64,000 nt of DNA, taken from NCBI GenBank assembly GCA_964373675.1, contig CAYJVO010000002.1, positions 8,250 through 72,249 of the forward strand. The letters run 5' to 3'. How positions within the stretch are numbered: position 1 is the stretch's first letter; every line of letters begins with the position of its first letter. The notes beneath the pieces were generated by a model. The model was not told the origin of the DNA, did not search any database, and worked only from the letters and a program-made list of their open reading frames with translations. The position numbers and the translations under genes were made by a program. Origin of the DNA: CAYHXN01 sp964373675. GTDB taxonomy: Bacteria; Patescibacteriota; Minisyncoccia; UBA6257; WO2-44-18. This document shows positions 45,191 through 54,221 of the stretch, one piece after another.

Positions 45191-45714
45191 TGGTTTTTTT
45201 GCTGAAAACTGCCGTTCTTTTATCTTTATTGACTGGTTTCTATGGCTGGCTTACTAATCAGCCGGCGATTGCGGTTCCCTACGGCATTATTAATCCGCTG
45301 ATCCTTCTTGCCATCTCTTGGTTGGCTCAAAAAACCTCTCATCGCCAAAGCGTTGAAACTTTGGCGGCGGCTATTTTATTAATTAACATTCCCGGTAGCG
45401 TTTATCTCCACAAAATTGGGATCCAATATGATGTCCCGCTCCATTTTTTGGTGTCTTTTTGGAGTTTTGAAATTTTGGCTTTATTTCTAAAAGATTTTTT
45501 TCCCAATAGCCGGTTCGTTTATTCAACTGCTTTTGCTTTAATAATAGTGGGCGGTTTAGGATTTGAGGGATTACAGAAAAGTTCTGATTTAATTTTCAAC
45601 ACCCAACTATTTTTTGACGCAGCGCAACCGATATCGCTGGATTTTACCGTTGATTTGATAATGGATACGCTTGGAGGGCTGGCGGGCTGGCTGAAAATCA
45701 AATCAACATTTTAA
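45190..45714 (+). CDS. Multi-pass membrane protein, DUF2238/YjdF-like
   Basis: 174 aa with five hydrophobic helices. The pair IQYDVPLHFLVSFW and DLIMDTLGGLAGWL resembles DUF2238 proteins, where His and Asp residues in the membrane are conserved; VanZ-like folds look similar. Coupled to recA by TAATG and convergent with yvcK (17-bp overlap). Function not known. Confidence 0.62.
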   Translation: MVFLLKTAVLLSLLTGFYGWLTNQPAIAVPYGIINPLILLAISWLAQKTSHRQSVETLAAAILLINIPGSVYLHKIGIQYDVPLHFLVSFWSFEILALFLKDFFPNSRFVYSTAFALIIVGGLGFEGLQKSSDLIFNTQLFFDAAQPISLDFTVDLIMDTLGGLAGWLKIKSTF

Positions 45715-46663
45715 CTGTTTTAGCCAGCTTTTCGGAATCGTGACGAATCAAACCGGAAGTTCTAATAAGATTTGCTGTAATCGGGGTGGGGCCTTTGGGA
45801 AAATTTTCTAGATCCGGCTCTACAAATTCCGATTTTTCCCGAATATAAGGTTTAAAGCGCATAGCGCTCGGCTTGGTTTTGTTCACTGCCACAAAATCAA
45901 TGGCGCTTTTGCCAAGATAATATTCCATTACCTCAACAAAGTCCGAAGCGCGAAAGCCGGAAGTTTCGCCCTGTTTGGTCATTAAATTAACAAAATAAAT
46001 CACTTTGCCCCGAGCTTGTCTAACGGCTTCTTTTAATCCCCCTACCAGCAGATTAGGAATCAAACTTGTATAAAGATCGCCTGGTCCGATAATAATGGCG
46101 TCCGCTTCTAAAATTGCCTTTCTGGCTTCCGGGTTAACTGACACATTGGGCTTAAGCCAAACCCGACGGATTTTTTTAACACCATCATGTTTAGGAATAT
46201 CAATGTTCGTTTCGCCTTTTATAATCTTCCCATCCTCCAGCTCGGCCATTAAATAAGTAGTTTTTAGGGTAACTGGCAGCACTCTTCCTTTAACCGATAA
46301 GATTTTAGAAACTTCCCCAATAGCCTTGCTGAAACCGCCGGTAATTCTTTCCAGAGCGATGATCATTAAATTTCCAAAGCTGTGGCCAGAAAGCCCGCTA
46401 CCTTCAATAAAACGGTAATTAAAAAGCTGGGACAAGATCTTATTATCCGAATCGGATAACGCAATCAGAGCGCGGCGGATATCTCCGGGCGGCAGAATCC
46501 CGAATTCTTCCCGCAAAATTCCGGTTGATCCGCCGTCATCCGACATCGTCACAATCGCAGTTAAATCATTAAAATAATGCTTCAAACCCGAAAGTACCGT
46601 AAAAACGCCCGTCCCTCCGCCGATAACAACTATTTTTTTATTGATTTTCTTTGATGGATTCAT
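45698..46663 (-). CDS. YvcK/CofD-like gluconeogenesis factor
   Basis: 321 aa. IGGGTGVFTVLSGLKHY, TMSDDGGSTGILREEFG, PPGDIRRALIAL, SGHSFGNLMI and GPGDLYTSLIPNLLVGGL are the family signature. In Firmicutes YvcK binds UDP-GlcNAc and links cell-wall synthesis to carbon state; this role here is by analogy. Two bases after the GH57 gene's stop, so in one operon with glycogen genes. Confidence 0.92.
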   Translation of the reverse strand: MNPSKKINKKIVVIGGGTGVFTVLSGLKHYFNDLTAIVTMSDDGGSTGILREEFGILPPGDIRRALIALSDSDNKILSQLFNYRFIEGSGLSGHSFGNLMIIALERITGGFSKAIGEVSKILSVKGRVLPVTLKTTYLMAELEDGKIIKGETNIDIPKHDGVKKIRRVWLKPNVSVNPEARKAILEADAIIIGPGDLYTSLIPNLLVGGLKEAVRQARGKVIYFVNLMTKQGETSGFRASDFVEVMEYYLGKSAIDFVAVNKTKPSAMRFKPYIREKSEFVEPDLENFPKGPTPITANLIRTSGLIRHDSEKLAKTVKMLI

Positions 46664-46665
46664 TT

Positions 46666-48159
46666 TTATGCTCCTCTTTGCTCCGGCTGTCCACCGCGAA
46701 TCTGACGATACTGCTCTTTGTACTTTTCAATCATTTTTTCGACTTCCTCATGGGGAATTTCAACTCTTAAAAGATCAATCGCATTGATTGTATCATAAAT
46801 ATCAAATTTATTTTTCAACTTATAAATTGCGTCGCGCCAAAGAATTGCTTTTTCATATTCGCCTTTTTTGACTGCCTTTTTTTCCAGCTTTCCCATTATA
46901 TCAAGAAAAGCGTAATAAACTCCTTTTTCGGCGCCGCCCCGGCCAATGGTCCGGTCTTTGAAAGGAATGCGCAGAATCGCTTTTTGCTCACGCATCATTT
47001 GCCTAACCTTGCCTGCCCGCTGCCACTGAAATCCTGTTGAGATGATATTCTCATACCAGGTCCGGGCTTTTTCCAGTTTTTCTTTGTCTAAATTAGGAAT
47101 CGCCCGCATAAAATCCAGCAAGCGGTAAGCGCCGTCTTCAATCATTTCCAAACTCCACCACGGCTTGGCCGAAGCCCACCAAATGTGATCGCTGGCCAGC
47201 GCTATATCCATCTTCTTCCGGACCAAGGAATAAGCGGGGTGATTTTTATCAAGAGCGTAAACTTCGTTCAACGCGAACTTAACAAACTCCCACTGCCAGT
47301 GATGAATCATATTTTCCGGATCAGACCAGGAAAGAAACTGAATTTCTTTATTAATATCCTCCTGACTGGAGGCCCAGGTGGATTTAAGCGGCATTGCCTC
47401 TTCAATTTCTTGGTAATACTCCGGGATTTCTGATACTTTTATTAATTCAAATTCGGGCGCCTCAAAAATCTCAAATAGCATTTTTTCAAGGCCCGGCCGG
47501 TGATGACCGAAGGTCTCGCCATCCATTGCCGTTACCAAATATCGCCCGCTTTTTAAGTCATCTTTCATTGCCTCAACCAACGTTTCGCGCGATCTGACCA
47601 CCGCGCTCATTATCAAATTACTCAATCTTCTTTCCCTGAAAAAAATTTTTAGATTTGTGCCTTTAATCCGATAAATTTTTTTGTAATCAACACTGCCAAC
47701 CCGGCCATTTAAGGCAATTTCATCTAGGATTATCCATTTAAAACCGAGGTCGTTAATAATCGGCGCTAATTTCTCATGATAAGCCATCTCCGGCGGAAAA
47801 AATCCCTCGGGATTATAAGCGTCGCCCAGAAAAAATCGGCAAGTTTCGTCGTTGATTTTAATCTGCCGGACAATTTCCTGTTCTTCCAAAAATGGCAAAA
47901 AAGCATGGTACTTGGCCGAACTAGTGTATTCAACCCGTCCTTCTTTGCCTAATTCCCGCAAAATATCAATGAGTCCTTGATATTTATATTTATCAAAAAC
48001 TTCCAAAAGCGCCCCACTTACATTAAAAGTAAGACGAACCCGCTTATGCTTCTTAATGCCCTCCAGAATCGGCCGGTAACTTTGGGCGACAATCGCTTCC
48101 AAAATATCCGGCTGCTGCTCGGCCGGCTGATAGATGTGTAAAAAATTAGCCCAGTACAT
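46666..48159 (-). CDS. Glycoside hydrolase family 57
   Basis: 497 aa. FLHIYQP at the N-terminus is GH57 region 1; GFFPPEMAYHEKLAPI carries the putative catalytic Glu, and TAMDGETFGHHRPGLE the acidic region near the second catalytic residue. The family includes amylases, 4-alpha-glucanotransferases and branching enzymes. Next to glycogen synthase it likely acts on glycogen. A helical C-terminal extension is present. Overlaps glgA by 14 bp. Confidence 0.87.
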   Translation of the reverse strand: MYWANFLHIYQPAEQQPDILEAIVAQSYRPILEGIKKHKRVRLTFNVSGALLEVFDKYKYQGLIDILRELGKEGRVEYTSSAKYHAFLPFLEEQEIVRQIKINDETCRFFLGDAYNPEGFFPPEMAYHEKLAPIINDLGFKWIILDEIALNGRVGSVDYKKIYRIKGTNLKIFFRERRLSNLIMSAVVRSRETLVEAMKDDLKSGRYLVTAMDGETFGHHRPGLEKMLFEIFEAPEFELIKVSEIPEYYQEIEEAMPLKSTWASSQEDINKEIQFLSWSDPENMIHHWQWEFVKFALNEVYALDKNHPAYSLVRKKMDIALASDHIWWASAKPWWSLEMIEDGAYRLLDFMRAIPNLDKEKLEKARTWYENIISTGFQWQRAGKVRQMMREQKAILRIPFKDRTIGRGGAEKGVYYAFLDIMGKLEKKAVKKGEYEKAILWRDAIYKLKNKFDIYDTINAIDLLRVEIPHEEVEKMIEKYKEQYRQIRGGQPEQRGA

Positions 48160-49672
48160 TTCTTGTCAATGCTTTGGCCGCTTCAAATATCTTTAAATAA
48201 TCGGCAGCTGAACGCTTCCAGGAAAAATCTTTTGCCATGGCCCTTTTTTTAATTTCCTGCCAGGTTTTCAAATCACGATAAACTTCAAACGCTCGGGAAA
48301 CGGCAACCACTAAAGACATCGGGTCAAAGGCCTCAAAAACAAAACCAGTCCCGCTCTCGTTAACTGGATCGTAGTCTTCTACCGTATCAGCTAAACCGCC
48401 GGTTTTACGAACAATGGGAATCGCTCCGTAACGCATTGCTTCCATCTGTATTAAGCCCGATGGTTCAAACTTGGAAGGAATCAAAATCGCATCCGCGCCG
48501 GCATAAACCAAATGCGGCAAATCTTTGTCAAAACTCAAATGAGCAGCCGCCTGTCCTTTAAACCGACTTTCCAAATCCTGAAAAAAAGACATGTACTTTG
48601 ATTCTCCGGTTCCTAAAATAACTAGCTGAAATTTCAATTCCTTCAAGAGCTGGTCAACGACCGGAAACAACAAATCAAACCCTTTTTGTTCCATTAAACG
48701 GGAAACGATTCCTACTAAAAATACTTTCTCATCTTGAGGCAAACCGAAGCGCGACTGCAAATGAAGTTTATTTTTAACTCTTTTATCCAAACTATCAAGA
48801 TTGTAACGCTCGGCTAAATTAGGATTGGTTTCCGGATTAAAAATTTTGTAATCAATCGCATTCAGTATGCCGTAAAGCCGCGAACGGCGCTCCCTTAGCA
48901 AACCATCCAACCCCTCGCCAAATTCCGGCGTAGTGATCTCTCTAGCGTAATTCTGGGAAACGGTGGTAATGATGTCCGCATACAAAATGCCGCGGCGCAT
49001 GCCATTAATTTTTAAAAGCCGCGGATTGAAAAATGACGGGATTGAGGACTGACCGTCATCATAATCCAATTCGGAAATAAAACGGTGATCAAACATTCCC
49101 TGATAATACAAATTATGAATAGTGAAAACGACGGCAATTTTGTTCAGTTTACCGTCGTTTTTATAGACGGTTTTTAAATAATTCGGCAGAAACCCGGTCT
49201 GCCAATCGGAGGCCACGATTATATCCGGCTGCCATTTAGATACCCGAAGCCATTCCAAGGCGCCGCGGCACAAAAGCGTCCAGCGAACTGCGTCGTCGGC
49301 ATAACCGTAGACATTCGCCCGCTGCTCATAATATTCCATGTTTTCCAAAAAATAAGTCGTTGCCGGTGACCGCGGCACAGTTCCTTCTGTAAATTTTTTG
49401 ACATTGCAGGTCAAATATTTCGGTTCTGTATCCCCTTCAGCGTCAGTCGGCACCTGCAAACCCTCTAGTTCCATTTCCAATTTGAATTGCTGAAGATCAA
49501 TGCCGGCATAACGCGGCACCAATACTCGCGCGTCATGGCCGATTTTCTTTAAGGCCCGGGGCAAAGAAAACATCACCTCTCCCAGCCCTCCCACCTTCAT
49601 AAATGGAGAACACTCCGGCGTAACAAAAAGAATTTTCAGCGGCGGTTTTTTGACAAAAAATGGAAATGCCAT
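48146..49672 (-). CDS. glgA: Glycogen synthase GlgA (GT5)
   Basis: 508 aa. FVTPECSPFMKVGGLGEVMF with the K-x-G-G-L glucosyl-nucleotide motif, then TIHNLYYQGMFD, VSRLMEQKGFDLLFP, IPSKFEPSGLIQMEAMRYGA and KTGGLADTVEDYD. Extends alpha-1,4-glucan from ADP- or UDP-glucose; galU in the window could supply UDP-glucose and no glgC was seen. Translationally coupled with GH57. Confidence 0.94.
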   Translation of the reverse strand: MAFPFFVKKPPLKILFVTPECSPFMKVGGLGEVMFSLPRALKKIGHDARVLVPRYAGIDLQQFKLEMELEGLQVPTDAEGDTEPKYLTCNVKKFTEGTVPRSPATTYFLENMEYYEQRANVYGYADDAVRWTLLCRGALEWLRVSKWQPDIIVASDWQTGFLPNYLKTVYKNDGKLNKIAVVFTIHNLYYQGMFDHRFISELDYDDGQSSIPSFFNPRLLKINGMRRGILYADIITTVSQNYAREITTPEFGEGLDGLLRERRSRLYGILNAIDYKIFNPETNPNLAERYNLDSLDKRVKNKLHLQSRFGLPQDEKVFLVGIVSRLMEQKGFDLLFPVVDQLLKELKFQLVILGTGESKYMSFFQDLESRFKGQAAAHLSFDKDLPHLVYAGADAILIPSKFEPSGLIQMEAMRYGAIPIVRKTGGLADTVEDYDPVNESGTGFVFEAFDPMSLVVAVSRAFEVYRDLKTWQEIKKRAMAKDFSWKRSAADYLKIFEAAKALTRNVLG

Positions 49673-49694
49673 ATCAAAAATTATAACATCTTAA

Positions 49695-49723
49695 AACCTA
49701 TCTCAATAATATCTCAATAGGTT
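49695..49723 (-). terminator. Terminator after the DedA-like gene
   Basis: Stem AACCTAT/ATAGGTT with TTTT following on the minus strand. The loop contains two ATCTCAAT words that echo the coding end. Confidence 0.5.
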
Positions 49724-49727
49724 CTAT

Positions 49728-50333
49728 TTAGATATTATTATTGAGATGAGTTCCGATTTTCTTAGAAAAAATTTTCTTTAAAAGATACTCTCCGCCGATA
49801 AATAATACCAGCGATCCGATGATAACCCACTCCATTTTACGGACAAGCCAACGCGCGCCCTCCGGGCCAACAAAATAGCCGGCGGTAAAAGTTAAAATTC
49901 CCATAACCGCTACCCACAGACAGCCGGCGAAAAAATGAATTTTAAAAAACTTCTTGAATGCCAATCCCTGCCAGCCGGCAATTAAAGGGGTGAGGCGGTT
50001 AATGTAGTACATAAATTTGGCAAAAAAGGCCATTCTGGAATACCGGCTCATAAAATTTTTATCCAGCCACTCGTGATAAGTGCTGAAACGAACGGTTAAA
50101 AGAAAACCCAGTTTAGTGCTTCGCACATATTTCCCCAGCGAATACCACAAAATATCGCCTAAAACTGCGCCTCCTAAAATTACTCCTAGAATGATTGACC
50201 AATTCAACTGTCCCTGCCAGGCAAAAATTGCTGCCAGCAGAAAAATCAAATCCCCCTCAATAAACATTCCGCCAAAAATGATCGCGTAAGCCCAGAAAGG
50301 GTTATTCGCAACAAAACTTTCCAAACCAGTCAT
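49728..50333 (-). CDS. DedA/SNARE-associated family membrane protein
   Basis: 201 aa, about five membrane segments. FGGMFIEGDLIFLLAAIFA, LGGAVLGDILWYSLGKYV and FFAKFMYYINRLTPLIAGW correspond to the conserved E, G-D and F-x-R-x-x-P-like blocks of DedA, though the usual R-F-x-P is relaxed to INRLTP. Known members flip undecaprenyl or phospholipid carriers. Could recycle glycan carrier lipid here (inference). Confidence 0.85.
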   Translation of the reverse strand: MTGLESFVANNPFWAYAIIFGGMFIEGDLIFLLAAIFAWQGQLNWSIILGVILGGAVLGDILWYSLGKYVRSTKLGFLLTVRFSTYHEWLDKNFMSRYSRMAFFAKFMYYINRLTPLIAGWQGLAFKKFFKIHFFAGCLWVAVMGILTFTAGYFVGPEGARWLVRKMEWVIIGSLVLFIGGEYLLKKIFSKKIGTHLNNNI

Positions 50334-50358
50334 TCTTTTATTTTAACATCTTATTAAT

Positions 50359-50387
50359 AAAACAACCCCGCAAGGCGAGGTTGTTTT
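50359..50387. terminator. Bidirectional-type terminator
   Basis: Stem AAAACAACC/GGTTGTTTT with an inner CGC/GCG. It lies 6 bp past the stop of the small membrane gene ending at 50394; T-runs occur both ways. Confidence 0.75.
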
Positions 50388-50393
50388 ATCGGG

Positions 50394-50594
50394 CTATAGA
50401 TTCTGCAAATCAACGTCTATATCAGAGAATTCCTTGTCCACCTCTCCCAAATCTAATCCGCTCAATTCTGATTCTATGGCTTGTTCTGCCGTATTAGCCG
50501 GCGGAGAAACTTGGCCACCTTGTCTTAAATAGTACCAGCCTAATAAGGCAATAATGATAATGCCGATAATAATCCAAATGAGATTTTTAGTCAT
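50394..50594 (-). CDS. Small single-pass membrane protein with acidic tail
   Basis: 66 aa. One helix (LIWIIIGIIIIALLGWYYL) then a Pro-rich link and an acidic tail (GLDLGEVDKEFSDIDVDLQ). Follows the coiled-coil secreted protein gene by 5 bp, so co-expressed. No family recognised; similar two-gene pairs are remembered from CPR genomes but unnamed. Confidence 0.65.
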   Translation of the reverse strand: MTKNLIWIIIGIIIIALLGWYYLRQGGQVSPPANTAEQAIESELSGLDLGEVDKEFSDIDVDLQNL

Positions 50595-50599
50595 GTTAT

Positions 50600-51418
50600 T
50601 TATTGAGTTGAATTAGTTGCTGGCTCCGACTCTTCCGGCTTTTCCGGCCTAGGAACCGCTTTTAACGCCTTCAACGCATCCCTTACGGCTTCGCGAGCCG
50701 CATGAATTTTCTCCCGAACCGCCTTCAAGTCGTTATTTAAAGCTCTTCGCGCCGCCGATACCGCTTCACCTAACTTAGTCTCATCGGTAAAAGTAATGGT
50801 ATAAGTCTTGGCTAATTGAGCTTCAATAGCTGATCGCGCCTCGGTAATCAATTTCCGGGCAGCATCAATAGCTGTTCTAACGGAACCGACTTCTACGCCT
50901 TCCGCCGCAAGCTTATTGACACGATCCTCAACCTTATTCAAAGCTTCTTCAATTCGTCTCAAAACTTCTCCCCAATGCTTAGTTAGCTTCTCATTGATTT
51001 CATCAAAACGTTTATCCAAGCGCTCAACGATCTGCTTTTTACGTTCGTCGCGAACCTTCGCCAACCGCTCTTTGAGCTCTTCGCGCTTCTTTTCCGTGTC
51101 TTCTTTCATCTTGACGCGAGCCGCTTCTACTCTTTGCTTAAACTGTTCTTGCGCAGCGCGGATCGCTTCGCGCTTCTGGTCCGACGCTTTACGAATCGCT
51201 TCTTTCTGCTCATCGGTTAAAGCGCGGGTCGCCTCTCGTTTTTGTTCAGCGACCTTTTGAATCGCTTCTCTTTTTTCTTCCGCCGTTTGGCGAACTTCTT
51301 CCCCCACTCGCTCGCGAGTAGGCGTCGGAGAAGTAGTCTGCGCGACCGTCACTAGGCCATTACTCAAGATCAGGCCTAGCACCAAAGAAATATGGGTTAA
51401 TTTTATGTTGACCTTCAT
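50600..51418 (-). CDS. Secreted coiled-coil protein
   Basis: 272 aa. A signal peptide (LTHISLVLGLILSNGLVTVAQ) precedes an almost continuous charged alpha-helix rich in E-K-R-E-A-I heptads (about 40-190), then a short segment TYTITFTDETKLGEAV and another helix. It probably forms a periplasmic or surface filament with the small membrane partner. Repeat units around EQKREA and DQKREA differ enough to be old. tRNA-His lies just upstream. Confidence 0.7.
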   Translation of the reverse strand: MKVNIKLTHISLVLGLILSNGLVTVAQTTSPTPTRERVGEEVRQTAEEKREAIQKVAEQKREATRALTDEQKEAIRKASDQKREAIRAAQEQFKQRVEAARVKMKEDTEKKREELKERLAKVRDERKKQIVERLDKRFDEINEKLTKHWGEVLRRIEEALNKVEDRVNKLAAEGVEVGSVRTAIDAARKLITEARSAIEAQLAKTYTITFTDETKLGEAVSAARRALNNDLKAVREKIHAAREAVRDALKALKAVPRPEKPEESEPATNSTQ

Positions 51419-51459
51419 GGTATTAATTATACGAAAAGTAAAAATTCAATCAAGTACGG

Positions 51460-51531
51460 GGTGCCCACCGGGAATCGGACCCGGGCCACTCCGGCCACAG
51501 CGGAGAGCTCTACCACTAAGCTATGGGCACC
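51460..51531 (-). tRNA. tRNA-His (GTG)
   Basis: Acceptor GTGCCCA/TGGGCAC, D-stem GCTT/GAGC, anticodon loop CTGTGGC (anticodon GTG), T-arm CCGGG-TCCGATT-CCCGG. The extra G at -1 opposite C73 is the tRNA-His identity element and is present. CCA is not encoded (CCG follows). Confidence 0.95.
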
Positions 51532-51539
51532 ATATAAAT

Positions 51540-51744
51540 TAAAATCTAAATTACAAAATCCAAATAACAAAACTAGTAATCACTTCTGCCGGATTTCCAC
51601 CTATACAATACAACTGTTCAATGCGACTCGCAACATTAACACATTCCGCATCGCGTTCAGTTCATGTCATTCGGGTTGTATATTTAATGTTCGTATCATT
51701 CGGATATAAGTTCCCGTTATTCGGATTATCTATGTGCAGGGTTC
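51540..51744. repeat. Non-coding word-repeat stretch (CATTCGG/ATTCGG words)
   Basis: Between tRNA-His and the terminator-linked repeat there is no gene. It holds AAATCCAAAT-type words and repeated CATTCGGAT, GTTCGTAT variants, the same vocabulary as the insertions in the GT4 gene at 21480-21665. Confidence 0.6.
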
Positions 51745-51827
51745 ATCCCGCGGGCTTATCCAGCCTTCGTAGCTGAAGCTACTTCGGCGGAGTAGGCCGC
51801 CCGGGGTTTTCGGCGAAGGAGAATAAA
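51745..51827. repeat. Terminator-linked hairpin repeat, copy 2
   Basis: Matches copies at 2324 and 59098 from GCTTATCCAGCCTTCGTAG to GGCGAAGGAGAATAAA, with the first about 15 bases replaced. It stands directly behind the terminator of the small zinc-finger gene (minus strand). Confidence 0.8.
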
Positions 51828-51860
51828 AGTGCCCCGCAAGGCGATCCCTTGCGGGGCGAG
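51828..51860 (-). terminator. Terminator of the small C2H2-like gene
   Basis: Stem GCCCCGCAAGG with CCTTGCGGGGC, followed by ACTTTTATTC on the minus strand. 54 bp past the stop. Confidence 0.8.
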
Positions 51861-51914
51861 AAATAGGAGAATGCGCCCCCCCTCTGGCGGCGATCCCGCC
51901 AGCAGGAAGCTTGG

Positions 51915-52202
51915 CTATCCGCCAAATCCGAGGATTCTCCGAACAATGAAATCCTTCAGCGCCCGGAGTGCGGACCTGATCCTCCTCAAGAAAGACGGCT
52001 TCGGTTCGCGAATGTCACCCACCGCTCCGAATCCAGCCGCCTCCTCAAGAGAAATAGGCGGCGCGTAGGTCCTGGCGACAAACCAGGATGGCGCCTTCTT
52101 GGAACGCAGAAAGCGCCGCGCGCCCCGATTCCAATGAAATCTGGCATGAGAGTTAAGAAACCTTTGGCCCACGGACTTTTCACACCGAATGCAGAACGCC
52201 AT
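51915..52202 (-). CDS. Small protein with C2H2-type zinc-finger-like motif
   Basis: 95 aa. MAFCIRCEKSVGQRFLNSHA then RFH gives C-x2-C-x11-H-x3-H, close to classical C2H2 spacing. The rest is basic (RRFLRSKKAP, FLRRIRSALRALKDF). AGGAGG sits 5 bases before the ATG at 52202, in a leader (TTTGAAAGGAGG) shared with genes in the 61-63 kb region. GC-rich compared with neighbours. Possible nucleic-acid binding; unknown. Confidence 0.62.
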   Translation of the reverse strand: MAFCIRCEKSVGQRFLNSHARFHWNRGARRFLRSKKAPSWFVARTYAPPISLEEAAGFGAVGDIREPKPSFLRRIRSALRALKDFIVRRILGFGG

Positions 52203-52253
52203 GGCTCCTCCTTTCAAATCCTGGAAATTTTGAACTAATAAAAAGATATCATA

Positions 52254-52883
52254 CTATTGATCTTTTGTCAATAGCAGCCATTTGAGATCTTCCGAAGCCT
52301 CAATTTCCAACTCCCCCGGCACCCGCAGCACCACTAAGTCGTCCCAGCTTGCCACCACCCAGCGCCGGCCGCGATAATTCTTGTTTTCCATGAAGTACCG
52401 AAGCGGCACTTCTTCTATTCCGCGTTTCTGGGTGGCGTGAATAACCGAACCTCTGCTGCCTTCTGCTTCAATGACTAAACCAACGTGACCGACGGTCAAA
52501 TCAGGATCGTCAAAATAATAATTTACCCTCCCTTTTTTAAAAATCAGATCGCCGACCTGAAAATCGCCTCCCTCAATTCCCGAACTGTTAGCAAAACCAA
52601 ATTGGGCAATAGAACGGCGGGGCAACCAGATGCCAATCCGGCCATACAGCCACTTAGTTAAACCAGAACAATCAAAATATTCCGGCGCCTCGCTCATTTG
52701 CGCCCGCCGCTTGTATTTTGATTTTCCCGCCAGCTGCCGGGCATAAAACCGAAGCAATTCTTGAGGCGTTAAGGGCATTATTTCAATTCCTAAATTCCTG
52801 ATAGCTTTTTTAGTTTCCTCAACGGAAAGTCCGGACACCGATGATAAACTCAATGCCAATCTATCGCCTACCAATCTATACAT
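52254..52883 (-). CDS. NlpC/P60-family cysteine peptidase
   Basis: 209 aa. YFDCSGLTKWLYG has the active Cys, VGHVGLVIEAEG the His, and SVIHATQKRG the third polar residue. Such enzymes cut cell-wall stem peptides. No signal peptide or SH3 domain is seen; N-terminal YRLVGDRLALSLSS may be targeting. ATG 52883 chosen because a longer TTG start would run into the divergent htpX promoter. 43 bp separate the divergent starts. Confidence 0.85.
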   Translation of the reverse strand: MYRLVGDRLALSLSSVSGLSVEETKKAIRNLGIEIMPLTPQELLRFYARQLAGKSKYKRRAQMSEAPEYFDCSGLTKWLYGRIGIWLPRRSIAQFGFANSSGIEGGDFQVGDLIFKKGRVNYYFDDPDLTVGHVGLVIEAEGSRGSVIHATQKRGIEEVPLRYFMENKNYRGRRWVVASWDDLVVLRVPGELEIEASEDLKWLLLTKDQ

Positions 52884-52926
52884 GCTTGCTTTCCAAAAAA
52901 CTTCCGGTATTCTACAATAAAAGTCT

Positions 52927-53784
52927 ATGAAAATCAAAACTATAATTCTATTAGCGTCCCTTACCGGCCTAATCCTCGCCGCCGGTTATTATATCGGCGG
53001 GCAAAACGGACTTTGGACGGCTTTGATAATCGCCGCGATAATGAATTTCGGCTCTTACTGGCTTTCCGACAAAATTGTTCTCGCGATGTACCGCGCGAAA
53101 CCGGTTTCAGAAAACGAGAGCCCGCGGTTCCATCAAATTGTCCGACGCTTGGCGGAAAAATCCGGTCTCCCCCAGCCGCGGCTTTATATTGTAAACCTGC
53201 CAATTCCGAACGCTTTTGCCACTGGCCGAAATCCCAAGCATGCCGCCGTGGCTGTAACGCCCGCATTAATGGAAATATTAGACGATGAAGAACTGGAAGG
53301 CGTTCTTGCCCATGAACTTTCTCACGTCAAAAACCGAGATATTTTAATTTCCAGCATCGCCGCCACTCTAGCCGGAGCGATTTCTATGCTCGCCCAAATG
53401 GCTTATTTCGCCGCAATGTTTGGCGGACGGCGCGATAACAGAAACGGCGGGAGTCCGTTTGGTATGCTCGCGCTGGTAATTCTAACCCCGCTTATTGCTA
53501 CCCTGCTTCATCTTGCCATTTCCCGTTCGCGTGAATTTCTTGCCGATGAAACCGGCGCCAAAAATTCCGGCAAACCGGCGGCGCTTGCCCGAGCTTTAGA
53601 AAAAATCCATGCCGCTTCTTTGCGCCGACCATTAATTGCCGAACCGCGTTACGAAGCCACCGCCCATCTTTTTATCTCTAATCCTTTCCGTCCGTCGCTT
53701 TTAATGAAGCTTTTCTCTACCCACCCGCCAGTAGAGGAACGGGTAAAACGCTTAAGTAAAATGAATATAGAAAAAAGCGGCTAA
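52927..53784 (+). CDS. htpX: HtpX-like M48 membrane metalloprotease
   Basis: 285 aa. Two N-terminal membrane helices, then the zinc site HELSHVKNRD (HExxH), two more hydrophobic segments, and REFLADETGAK supplying the third ligand Glu. STHPPVEERVKRL is the conserved C-terminus. Degrades damaged membrane proteins. A plausible promoter TTGCTT-N16-TATTCT precedes it. Stop codon is inside the terminator stem. Confidence 0.93.
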   Translation: MKIKTIILLASLTGLILAAGYYIGGQNGLWTALIIAAIMNFGSYWLSDKIVLAMYRAKPVSENESPRFHQIVRRLAEKSGLPQPRLYIVNLPIPNAFATGRNPKHAAVAVTPALMEILDDEELEGVLAHELSHVKNRDILISSIAATLAGAISMLAQMAYFAAMFGGRRDNRNGGSPFGMLALVILTPLIATLLHLAISRSREFLADETGAKNSGKPAALARALEKIHAASLRRPLIAEPRYEATAHLFISNPFRPSLLMKLFSTHPPVEERVKRLSKMNIEKSG

Positions 53785-53797
53785 GTGCCGCTTTTTG
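53772..53797. terminator. Bidirectional terminator between htpX and a convergent gene
   Basis: AAAAGCGGC/GCCGCTTTT with five-base loop TAAGT containing the htpX stop; T-runs on both strands. Confidence 0.88.
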
Positions 53798-54062
53798 ATT
53801 TTAACTGGTTGAATTTTTTAATTTCGGCAACTCTTGCTTCGTCAAGATCGTGCCAACTACCGCAAGCGCAAGCACCATCTATAACATCACAGCGAATGCC
53901 GCCATTACTTCCCAAATCAACATATTTGCTGTGGGCGTCTAATAACCCGGAGTCAATCGCTCCGTTTATCATAGAACAAGCCATCAGTGCATCCATGTTA
54001 TGAATGTGGTTTTCGGGATGGTCTTTAATATCTTCCAAAACTACCGCGTAAATCCGCTCCAT
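53781..54062 (-). CDS. Hypothetical cysteine-containing protein
   Basis: 93 aa. MERIYAVVLEDIKDHPENHI, HNMDALMACSMINGAIDSGL and RCDVIDGACACGSWHDLDEA; no domain recognised. The C-A-C-G-S-W-H cluster may bind metal. ATG at 54062 chosen; an ATG four codons earlier (54074) is equally possible. Shares the terminator with htpX. Upstream is tRNA-Arg. Confidence 0.55.
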   Translation of the reverse strand: MERIYAVVLEDIKDHPENHIHNMDALMACSMINGAIDSGLLDAHSKYVDLGSNGGIRCDVIDGACACGSWHDLDEARVAEIKKFNQLKSKSGT

Positions 54063-54183
54063 AACAACAACCATTAAAAAACTAATACTAGTTTATCAAA
54101 AAAGATATTAATTTACAAATTTGTGCAGTGGTACATTCAACTCTGAAGTTGCAACACCCGTTAACTCATAACAAAAACGAAGA

Positions 54184-54208
54184 GCCGACCTCTTATAGAG
54201 CGTCGGCT
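54184..54208 (-). terminator. Terminator of the tRNA-Arg transcript
   Basis: Stem AGCCGAC/GTCGGCT then CTTCGTTTTTG on the minus strand, 14 bp downstream of the tRNA. Confidence 0.7.
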
Positions 54209-54221
54209 TTGAGCTATTAAG

